DNA from: Kistimonas scapharcae
Lineage (GTDB): Bacteria > Pseudomonadota > Gammaproteobacteria > Pseudomonadales > Endozoicomonadaceae
DNA: 64,000 nt
Assembly: GCF_039540975.1 (NCBI RefSeq)
Contig: NZ_BAABFL010000481.1
Location: 66,574-130,573, forward strand
Direction of reading: 5' to 3'
In this document: positions 17,374 through 29,300 of the stretch, one piece after another
Layout of the letters: every line of letters begins with the position of its first letter
Position numbering within the stretch: position 1 is the stretch's first letter
The notes under the pieces: model-generated
What the model was told of the DNA's origin: nothing
Databases searched by the model: none
Seen by the model: the letters and a program-made list of their open reading frames with translations, nothing else
Program-made: the position numbers and the translations under genes

Positions 17374-20300
17374 ATGGCTGATAAAGAAGCCAGGGAACCG
17401 GAAAACCAGAACAAAGACGAATCCCAGCCCCGGGAGGGTGCGCCTCAGCAGGCACCCACTGACGGGCAATCCCATCAGCAACCGGATGAGGATGCGCTGG
17501 ACCAGGCGGTGGTTCTGGGGGCGGATCAGTATGATAAGAGCGCCATCCGGCGCGATGGCCTTCAGCGCCCTGGTGAACCTGAGCCGGAAGAGGCGCAGGG
17601 CCGCACGGCGGCATTAAACCGTGACCAGTACAGTCAGTCAGAGATCAACCAGCCCGCCGCTGAGATGGATACCACGCTCACGCGGCGAAGTGATCCGGAG
17701 TCCCGGAAAGAGGAACCCGAGCAACAGGAAGAATCCCTCGGGCGTACCACGGCCCTGAACCGGGACCAGTACAGCCAGTCAGCGATCAACCAGCCTTCCA
17801 CGAATACCGAGACTTCCACGCCACGACGCAGTGAGCCGACCTCCCGTGTCAGCGGCACCCAGAAACCGGAAGCGGATACCTTCCACTCTCAGATGCCCAA
17901 GGTTGACCGGACGGAAGAAAGTGTCCTGATCGTCCAGGAACCCTCGGTGCGGGTGGTGATCGGAGAGCGCGGCGGGCCGGCCCCGGTACAGCGTGTTGAG
18001 GCCAAAGAACCGACCGCCGAGGAGAGCAGCGCCCCTGAACCGGCGGCCCGGGTCAACCAGGCGCCGGTGGCCCATGCCGACCGTGGCGAGGGGCGAGCCG
18101 ACAGCCAGTTTGAGATTGATGTGCTGGCCAACGACACGGATGGCAACGCCGATGATACGCCCGCCACCTTCACCCTGGACCAGGTGCAGATTGTCGGTCA
18201 TACCGGCCCGGCGGGCGCCGGGCAGGTCACGATAGTCAACAACCGGCTGGTTTTTACCCCGGGCACGGATTTCGATGCATTGGCCGAAGGGGAAACCGCG
18301 ACGGTCACCGTGCGTTACCAGATGTCGGACGATGAGGGGGCCAGTGCGTCATCCACGGCGACGGTGATTGTCACTGGGGTCAATGCCGCTCCTGATGCAG
18401 CGGACGATACCCTGCTGGTACAGGAAGGCGGCAGCCACACGTTTACGGTGGCGGACTTTGGTTTCCGTGATATCGATACCAGCGATACCCTGCAGTCGGT
18501 CACGATTACCCGGTTGCCAGCAGCGGGTAGCCTGATCCTCAACAATGAGGCCGTCACGGCCGGGCAGGTGATCACGGCTGCGGAACTGGCCGCCCTGACC
18601 TTTACGCCGGCAGCCAATGCCAATGGCGACGGTTATGCCGACCTGCAGTTCACGGTCAGTGACGGACGGGCCGACAGCCCGGTTCGGACACTCACCATTG
18701 CTGTCGGTGAAGTGAATGATGCACCCACCGCGCAGGATAAAACCCTCAGCATTAACGAAGACGGCAGCCATACGTTTGCCGCGACGGATTTTGGTTTCAA
18801 TGACATTGATACCGGCGACACCCTCCAATCCGTGACCATTACACGACTACCGTCTGTTGGTAGTCTGACGCTGAACGATACGCCGGTCTCACTGAATCAG
18901 GTAATTACAGCCTCCGGTATCGGTAACCTGAAATATGCCCCGGCAGCGCATGCCAGTGGCAACCGTTATGCCGACCTACAGTTTACAGTCAGCGATGGTG
19001 AACTCAGCAGTAGCGCACAAACAGTGACGTTTAATGTCACGGCAGTGACGGATGCACCAACCATTGCTCTGGATAATGATGTCTTGGCATTTGATGAAGA
19101 ACTGATTGCAGATACCGATGATCAGGCGGCATGGGATGTAACAGGTTCTGCAGCATTCTGGTCTGGCGATAGGCTGGTCATGAATGCGGGTGATACGCCT
19201 GTGAGTGGCGTTATCGAACAGTCTTTCACGGTACATCAGGCCATTAATTATGCCCTGACTTTCAATTATCAGGCGGTGAATACGAATCCTGTCAGCACAC
19301 GGGTTGATATCATCAATGAGGCGACAGGCACAGTCCTGGCCTCACAAACCATCAGTGCTTCTTCAACGGTTTTCAGACAGCTGTCATTAGACTTCAATGC
19401 CAACTTTTCAGGAACGGCCATTCTGCGTCTGACGGATGTTAGCACAACGGGTGATGGCCGGAATATGGTGTTGGAAGATTTCAGCCTGATGGCCAATACC
19501 GTGGATAATCCGGGCGTGTTGCCGCGTGTTACAGGCGTTGAAGATCAGGCGATAGCGGTGGATCTTGCGGTAGCAACACCGGATGTGGATGGCTCGGAAA
19601 CCCTGGCCATAGAATTAAGCGGTATACCCTCTGGCGTTGTACTGGGTGATGGTACTAATACGCTGACGTCTACTGGCGCAGCCATTGATGTATCGGACTG
19701 GGATCTGGGCAGCCTGACCCTGACGCCGCCGGCAAACAGCCACGATGATTTCACCTTCACCGTGAAAGCGACCGCCACGGAAACGGCGACGGGCGCCACG
19801 AATGTCACCAATCAGGCACTCACTGTCCATATCGAAGCGGTCAATGATGCACCGACCGCGCAGGATAAAACCCTCAGCGTCAACGAGGATGGCAGCCATA
19901 CGTTTGTTGCCGGGGATTTTGGCTTTGCTGATGTCGACACGGGCGACACCCTCCAATCTGTGACGATTACACGACTGCCATCTGTGGGTAGCCTGACGCT
20001 GAATGATTCGCCGGTCACACTCAACCAGGTCATAACAGCCGCCAATATCGGTAACCTGAAATATGCACCGGCAGCGCACGCCAGTGGCAACAGTTATGCG
20101 GACCTGCAGTTTACAGTCAGCGATGGTGAACTCAGCAGTAGTGCTCAAACGGTAACGTTCAATGTCACGCCGGTGACCGATGCCCCAACGGTTGAGTTGA
20201 ATAACGACGTATACGGAGACCTGTCGCTGGATACTAACCTGATCAGCAACGGGCAATTTGCGACGAATTCTGACTGGACATTGTCGGGCAGTGTTGGCAT

Positions 20301-23300
20301 TTCCCCATCACGCCAGAGCCTGGGGTTTAGTGGCGGTGAGTCACCCGTAACGGGTGTGGCAGAGCAAACCTTTGCCATTCATCCGGATATCAACTATTCG
20401 TTGAGTCTGGGATTTGCCAGTGCCAATACGAATCCGGTTTCTGGACGCATAGAAATCATTGATGTGGATTCGGGTACGGTACTGGCCAGTCAGAATGTGA
20501 ATACGAGTAGCCCAACGTATCAGACGCTGAATCTCGATTTCACCGGCATTGCTACAGGCAATGCAATGATTCGGATTACAGATACTACGGCGATTACCAA
20601 CAGCCGGGATCTCTATGTTGATAATGTGTCCATTCAGGCAACCAGTGCCAATAACAGCCATATATCGACAGGCGTAGGCCTTTACGTTCAGGAAGACCAG
20701 GTCATTGTCGTTGATCTTGATGTCGCCACACAGGATAGTGATGGTTCGGAAACCCTGGCCTTTGAGTTAAGCGGTATTCCCTCCGGCGTCGTGCTGAGCG
20801 ATGGAACTAATACATTGACGTCTACTGGCACAGTGATCGATGTGTCTGACTGGAACCTGGGCAGCCTGACCCTGACGCCGCCGGCCAACAATCATGATGA
20901 TTTCACCTTCACCGTGAAAGCGACCGCCACGGAAACGGCGACTAGCACGACGAATGTCACCACCCAGGCGATCAATGTCCATATCGAAGCGGTGAATGAT
21001 CCGCCCGTCATTGCCGAAGGCGATACCGTGGACACCAGCGCCGCCTTCGTATTCTCGGAAGGTTCCGGCACCACGGTGGCTGACCAGAGTGGCAACGATA
21101 ACGGGATGACCTTGTCCGGCAGCGCGACCTGGGGCACCGGGCATGATGGCACAGGCAACGCCCTGGAAATGGACGGGAGCAGTTCTGCTGCCATCAATGG
21201 TTTGGAAACCGGTGGCGCCATGACGGTTGCCGCCTGGGTTGAGTTTGATGCAACGGGCAACTGGGCACGGATTATTGACTTTGGCAATGGCGCCGCCCAA
21301 CACAATATTGTGCTGGGATCCAACATCGAAAACGGCCTCGGTGTTCATATCTATAACGGTACGGGGCAGCGTATCGGCCAGTTGGAAGTGCCGGATGTCA
21401 TTGCCGCCAACCAGTGGGCGCATGTGGCCTTTACCATTGATGATGCCGGGCAGATAACGCTGTATGTGGATGGCGCGTCGGTCGGGACTGCGACCATGAC
21501 AACCGGTGCCCCACCGGAGGTACTGGTCAGAAGTAATAACCTCGTGGGAGCCGATAACTGGAATGCGAATCAGCGGCTGGACGGCCGGTTGGACGACCTG
21601 ATGATAGTGAATGAGTCATTAGATGCCAACCAGATCAGCAACCTCTATCAGGCCAGTGAACTGAGCGATTTCATTGATGCCCATTTCACCCTGGATGAAA
21701 ACAGCGCCAACGGTACGGTGGTCGGGCAGGTCTCCGGCAGTGATACGGAAGATGGCACCAATGTGACTTATTCTCTGGCGGACAACGCCGGAGGCCGCTT
21801 CGCCATCAACAGCACCACCGGTGAGATCACCGTTGCCGACAGCAACCTCCTTGACCATGAAACCGACGGCAGCCATACCCTGCGGGTGCGGGTGACTGAT
21901 TCCGGCGGGCTGAGCAGTGAACGGGATTTTGTGGTGCAGGTGGCGGATGTCAATGAGGCGATCAGTGATCTGACATTCACACCGGATGCCGCCCATGCCA
22001 TTAGTGCACCTGTCGCTGACCATGAATGGCATTTCGACAACAGTTATGACAGTGAGGCTGGCAGCCAGGCTTTTACCGGTGCTACGCCGACCTTCACGAC
22101 AGGACCCAACAGCCACGTAGCCAATGCGGTGGAGTTTGACGGCAGTGCGATGGATTTCAAGGTTCCGCTGGATGTGTCGGAAACGGCCTATACCGTGTCG
22201 TTCTGGTTCCGGGCGGACAATGCCGGCGGGTTGCTGCAGATTCAGGCCAGTGCCCAGACGTCCCATGACCGAAACATTTTCCTCAATGCCGATGGCACGA
22301 TCTCTTCCCGGCTCTGGTCTGAGGAAACCGTTACCAGTGCGTCAGGTGAAACCTATAACGATGGCCAGTGGCACCATGTTGTCCATACTTTTGGCGGCAG
22401 TGTCGGTGGCCAGGTGTTGTATGTTGACGGTGAGGCTGTCGCCACTGGTTCGAAGGTGTCCTCAAGTTTCACGTCACAGACTCATTTGCGGCTCGGTTAT
22501 TCAACCAGTGGGAATACCCATCTGGACGGTGCCATCGGAGGTCTGCAGGTATTTGAACAGGCGGTTACAGCTAATGATGTCCAATTGTTAATGGGGAGTG
22601 TGGATGCTGTTATCGATGAAAATACGACGGCAGCCGTCACCATCGGCACTCTGTCACTGGTTGACCCTGACAATGTGGATGAAGCTTTTGGCCAGCATAA
22701 TTATACGGTGTCGGATAACCGGTTCGAGGTCGTCAATGGCGAACTGCGCCTGAAAGCGGCGCAGTCGCTGGACCATGAGACCGAATCGTCCATCAATGTC
22801 ACGGTGACCGCCACCGACAACAACAACACCGGTTTTTCCCGCAGCGAGACCTTCACAATTCTGGTGCAGGATGTTAACGAAGCACCCACCGCGCAGGACA
22901 AGACGCTGTCACTCAATGAGGATGAGAGCCACACGTTTGCGGCCGCCGATTTTGGTTTCAGTGATGTGGACGATGGCGACAGCCTGCAGTCAGTGACCAT
23001 CACCCGGTTGCCGTCTGATGGTAGCCTGACCTTGAATGATGTCGCTGTCACTGCCAACGAGGTGATTACGGCAGCCGATCTGGGGAATCTCAAGTACACA
23101 CCCGCCGCTAATGCCCATGGCACCGGTTATGCCGACCTGCAGTTTACGGCGAGTGATGGGACAGCCGACAGCGGCGTACAGACGCTGACCTTTGATGTAG
23201 CCTCCGTCAATGATGCCCCCGACATCTCGGCGACGGTGGATCCGGCACGGGCAACCACCGGGCCGACGGCGGATCATGCATGGAATTTCGACAACAGCTA

Positions 23301-26300
23301 TGACAGTGAGGCGGGCGGCCAGGCCTTTGCCGGTGCAACCCCCACCTTTACCAGTGGACCACCGAACAGCCAGTTTGCCAACGCTGTCGCGTTTGATGGC
23401 AGTGCGACGACGTTCAATGTGCCGCTGAATGTCTCTGAAACCGCCTATACCGTCTCTTTCTGGTTCAGGGCCGATAATGCGGGTGGGTTACTGCAGATCG
23501 AAGGCGGTGGCCATGACCGAAATGTGTTCCTCAATGCTGACGGGACGATTACCGCCCGGGTATGGCAGGAAGAGTCCATCACCAGCACGGTAGGGGAAAC
23601 CTACAACGACGGCGAGTGGCACCATGTGGTGCATACGTTCGGTGGCGCGGTGGGTGGCCAGACGCTGTATGTGGATGGTGGGGAAGTGGCCAGCGGTACG
23701 ATGTCTGCCTCCACTTTTACTGGTCAGACGCACTTACGGCTGGGATATTCGTCTCAGGGAAATACGCATCTGGACGGGGCGATTGCAGGGGTTCAGGTGT
23801 TCGATGACGCCGTGACAGCTACCGAGGTTCAGCAACTTTTTGCCCCGGACAGTGTGGTAGCCATTGATGAAAACACCACAACAGCCACCACCCTCGCGAC
23901 CCTTGGCCTCACGGATCCGGACAGTGAGACAGACCCATTCGGGCAGCATTCGTTCACTGTGTCTGATAACCGGTTCGAGGTGGTCAGTGGCGAACTGCGC
24001 CTGAAGGCGGGGCAGTCGCTGGACCATGAGACCGAGGACAGGATTACTGTCACAGTTACGGCCACGGATAACAACGGCACTGGTTTGTCTGCCGACAAGG
24101 TGTTCACCGTCTTGGTGCAGGATGTCAACGAAGCGCCGGTGGTCACCGCATCAAGCCCTGTCAGCTATACCGAAGGGGATGGTGATGTCGCTGTGCTGGA
24201 TTCCCTGTCACTGACCGATCCTGAAGGTACCCTGGAAAGCGCCACGGTGCAGTTCACCGAGCATGACTGCCAGAGCCATGTGGCGGAAGACCGGCTCAAC
24301 TTCACCGACCAGAATGGCATCACCGGCAGCTATGACGCCGCCACCGGCACCCTGACCCTGACCGGCAGCGCCAGTGTGGCGGACTACCAGGCGGCGCTGC
24401 GCAGTATTACCTACACCAACCTGTCCGATAGCCCGGATACGGATGACCGCATCCTGTCGGTCACGGTGAACGACGGTTCGCTGGACAGTAATGCTGGCAA
24501 TACCACGCTCTCTATTGCCGACGTCAATGATGGCCCGGTCATCACCGGCGCCGGCACTGCGCTCAGTGAAACCGTGGATACCGCGAACCAGGAAGGGCTG
24601 GCCCAGCATATCCAGATTACCCGATCCGGCTCCCATACCTTCACAGTGGGCGAAACAATTGAGTTGACGTTCACCAACAGTGCGGATACCAGTGAAACCT
24701 ATACGGTCTCATTCACCATTACCGATACCGCACTCCATCGTATTGCTATTGGATTGACCAATGCGATTATCAACGCTGATCCCGGTATCGGTTGCCATGT
24801 CAGCGTGGTGTCTGAGGGCGGGAACCCGATCAGTTCCACCTACCGTAACGTGATCGGGTTTGATGACCCGAACCGTCCGCCCTTCACGCTGACAACTGTC
24901 ATCAAGGATTCTGCGGACCAGGTGGTCGCCACCGATGTGAACATGATGAATAACGCTGGTGCGGTGCAAGGTGTGAATTATAACGGTGCCGGCACTGCCG
25001 GCACTGCCGGCACTGCCCAGGTGGAAACCCTCACCATCCCGGCCGGGCTGCAGGCGGGACAAACGGTACGGTTCTACATCGATGACCTGGAGGTCAGCCA
25101 CACCGTGGTCGCGGGTGAAAGTGAAACCGATATCCGTGATGCCCTGCTTGGCCAGATGACCGGTTTTGACCTGAGCCGGATCGTGACACCCACCGCCAGC
25201 GGAACCGACGCTATCACCCTCACGGCGGTCAAACCGGGCGTCGCATTTAACGCTTACGGTATCACCACCTCCGTGACCAATGCCTTCACGCTGTCCGTGG
25301 ATGAAAACAGCGCGACGGATACCGTGGTGGGTATCGTGGGCGCCAATGACCTGGATGGCGACAGCGACACCCTGACCTGGAGCCTGACCGATGATGCCGG
25401 CGGCCGGTTCGCCATCAACAGCGCGACCGGTGAAGTCACCGTGGCCGGTGCACTGGACCATGAAAGCGCCGACAGTCACACCATTACCGTCCAGGTATCC
25501 GATGGTGAGGCGACTTCAACTCAGCAGCTGACCATTCAGGTGGCGGATATTAATGATGCGCCGGAATTAAGCACTACGCTGGATACGGCCGTCAGCAATG
25601 AGGCCATGGTCAACACCGATACCGACAGCACTCAGAATGAAGCGGTGCTGACACCCATGTCCGATGGCGGTTACCTCGCGGTCTGGCACTCCGAAGAAAA
25701 CGGCGGTCATGCCATCAAGGCGCAGAAGTATGCGTATGTGGATGTCAGCCGAGACATTACTATCGGAGATCACAGCTTTGAGAGTGTGAACCTCTCGAAT
25801 GGTGGTTGGCAGCAGGCTCCTGCCGCCAGTGCCTGGACCTTTACCGGATCCTTACTGGGTATCCATGATTATGGCGCAAACCATTTGTCGGCTGAAGCCA
25901 GCGACGGGGAAAACGTCGCTTTTATCAATACGGCCGGCGGTACGATCAGCCAGACCTTGTCAGAAACCTTTGACCGTTCCAGCGACTATACACTACAGGT
26001 TGACATTGGTAACAGGCAGGATGCGGCGGGCATGGGTAATTATACTGTCCGCCTTTCTGCCGGTGGTGTAGTGCTGGTGAGTGATGGTTCAGTAACACCG
26101 AATGAAGGTGAATTTGCCACCTTGACCCTGAATCTCAGTGGTACGTCGATACCAGCAGATTCTGCGGCCATCGGGGAACCGTTAACTATTGAACTGATTA
26201 ATGACGATGGTACCCACCAGGTATCTTTCGACAATGTCCGCCTGACGGCCACCACGCCGGAACTGCAGCCTGAGGGGAATGAGGTTCAGGTGGATACCAC

Positions 26301-29300
26301 GACGCTTATTGAGGATCAGTACGTCCATCTCCCTCAGGTGGCAACACTGGCGAATGGCAATTATGCCGTTGTCTGGGAACAGTTTGATCCGAACAGCTTC
26401 GCGGCGACCAAAATGCGGGTGTTTGCAGCGGATGGCACTGAAGTTAAAGGGGAGTTTGAAATCAGCACGGCCAGTGGCAGCCACTATAAGCCGGATGTCA
26501 TCGCGCTCAGTGGCAATCGTTTTCTGGTCACGAATACCCATAGTCTGGATGTGAAGGCGACGATACTGGACAGCGAGGGCAACACGCTGGAGACGGTGAC
26601 TGCCGGTAACGTGGGTGGATGGCAGTGGGGTGGCCCGGAAGCGACCGCCCTGGACAATGGTGGTTTCGCCCTGGTCTGGCGTTTAAGTGGAACCACCGCG
26701 GATGACAGCGCCAGGATCCAGTTTTTTGACAGTGACGGAAACAACACCTCCGGGGAAATTGCATTTGGTGGCGCTATCAATGCCAATGACCCCCATTTTG
26801 AGATTGACACCCTGAGCAATGGTGATGTTGTCACGGTCTACCAGAGTGGCGACAACCTGTTCTTCCAGCGCTGGTCTGACACCGGTACCCAGCAGGGTTC
26901 CCCGGTTCAGATCAACACGTCAGTGGCGCCGGATATTTCCGCGTTGGCCGAGGCCTCCATTGAAGCGCTGAGCGACGGTGGCTTCTTTGTGGTCTGGCGC
27001 AGTACCTCGCAGGATGCGGACGGAACCCAGGGTGTCTATGGGCGACGCTTTGATGCCGATGGCAACCCGCTGACCGGTGAAATTGCCATCAACAGCACGT
27101 CGGCGGATAACCAGTTTGATCCTTCCGTGGTTCAGCTCGAAAGCGGCGCTTTGCAGGTGCTGTGGACCTCGAATCAGGATGGCAATGACAACATCTATAG
27201 CGCTTCCGTCGGGCTGGGGGGCAATCAGGTCAATGAAAATGCCGCGCATGGCACTCTCGTTGGCCGCGCCAGTGCCACGGATGTGGATGATGGCGATACC
27301 CTGACCTATGAACTGGTCAATGATGCCGGTGGCCGCTTTGCCATTGATGCATCGACCGGCGACATCACGGTGGCCGATGGCACCCGTCTGGATCATGAAA
27401 CCGATGCCTCCCACACCATCCGGGTGCGGGTGACCGACAGCGGCAGCCTGACTGCCGAGCAGGACATGGTCATCCAGGTGCAGGATGTGAATGAGGCACC
27501 GGAAGTGTCCGGCGCAGTGACGGTGACAGCGCCGGAGAATCTGGACGCCCATACGGTGACCGAGGCCTTCCTGCTCGGCAATGCCTCCGATGTGGATGGC
27601 GACACCCTGAGCGTGCAGGATGTCAGCATCAATGGCGTGACGGCGCACCGGCATGATTTTCAGGCCAGTTTCTCAGCGGGCACGGGCGGTAGCGTCGCTA
27701 TTAATGGAAATACACTTACATTGACGTCTGGTGCAGAAGAGAATGTCGTGTTGATTGATACCACCGGTGGGGGTACCCGTGGTACTGACCTGCATCTGGA
27801 TTTTACGGTTGCGCCGAGGGATAACAGCACAACCCGCAACAACTTCATCGTCTTTGATTACGTGGATGCCAATAACTACAAGACCATTGGTAGCTATGAT
27901 GGAAGTGATTCACCGCATTGGGTTGTTGAGCAATGGACTGGCGGTACAGCAACCCGATTGTCTGAATTTAATGAAACCAGTGCTAATGCCAACATCAACA
28001 CTGACCGCCATTACGAGGTGGATATTATCGATAATCGGGTGAGCCTGACCGTCGATGGTGTGGAAAAGATTGCCCACCAGTTCAGTGAAAATATCAGTGA
28101 CGGTGAGATCGGTGTCATGAATCGCGCGACCTCCGTTTCCACTTATACCCTCAACGGCGCAGACTGGGATATCTACCCGGATAACCAGCATGCCGTCTAC
28201 GATAACAACGACGGCACCTGGACCATCCTGCCCGGTGACGATCTCGCGGGTGACCTGACGCTGGATTACAGCGTCTCCGATGGGGAGCTCACCACCGCCG
28301 CTACGGCAGTGATTCCCGTGGATCGATCACCGGATGCCAGCATTGAACTCAGCGATACCTCGGGCATCAGTGACGATGTGCTGCCGGTGGAAACCACTGC
28401 CGGTGGAGATCCGCTGACAGTGACCTCGGTGAACGGCCAGGCGGTGGCCACCACGGGTACAACGAGTATCGACGGCGAGTTCGGTACCCTGGATATCGCT
28501 GCCGACGGCAGCTGGACCTATAACCTGGATGCGGCCTATGCGAGTGTGGATCTGGACAGCAACCTGGTAGCTCGGTGGACCTTCGATGAAGGTACCGGCA
28601 CCACGGTTGCGGACAGTTCAACCGTCGATAGTATCGCGGATAACGGTACGCTGAATGGCGCGACATTTGCCAGTGAGGGTATTAGCGGCAGTGCAGTGGC
28701 GTTTGATGGCAGCAATGACCGCATTGATGTGGCGAATTCTACTGAACTCAATACCTATACCGGCACCAAGTCTGCCTACACCATCAGTCTTGCCTTTAAA
28801 GTCGATCCGGCCAATGCCCTGACGGGCACCCAGGTTCTGTATGAACAGGGCGGAGGGGCCAATGGTTTCAATATTTATATTCGTGACGGCAATTTATACG
28901 TTGGCGCATGGAGTGAATCGACTGGTTGGAACGGTACGTATGTCAGTACCAATCTGAATGGGTTGGCGTCTGGCTGGCACAGTGTTTCCCTTGTGCTGGA
29001 TGCCACCAGCGCAACAGCCAGCGAAAGGACGCTGACGGGCTATCTGGATGGTATGGCGTTTGGTACCAACACGGGGGCACAGGCAGTCAACCCCCATAGC
29101 GGCGCCATCGCTTTTGGGGGGATGAGCCAAGATACACAGATTGATACGGGTGACCTGACGGGCGATGGGAATTATTTCCAGGGTGAGATTGATGAAGCCC
29201 GGATTTACAACCGGGCGTTGACCGATGCAGAGGCCAGAGTGCTGGGGCAGATGGATAAGTCGGAAACCTTCACCTATGACGTTTCGGATGGCACACATAC

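Noticed and set aside
22124..22591. Long alternative-frame open frames inside the adhesin genes
   Set aside because: They are shadows of the repetitive GC-rich adhesin coding sequence, with no start signals and low-complexity Arg/Pro/Ser-rich translations.
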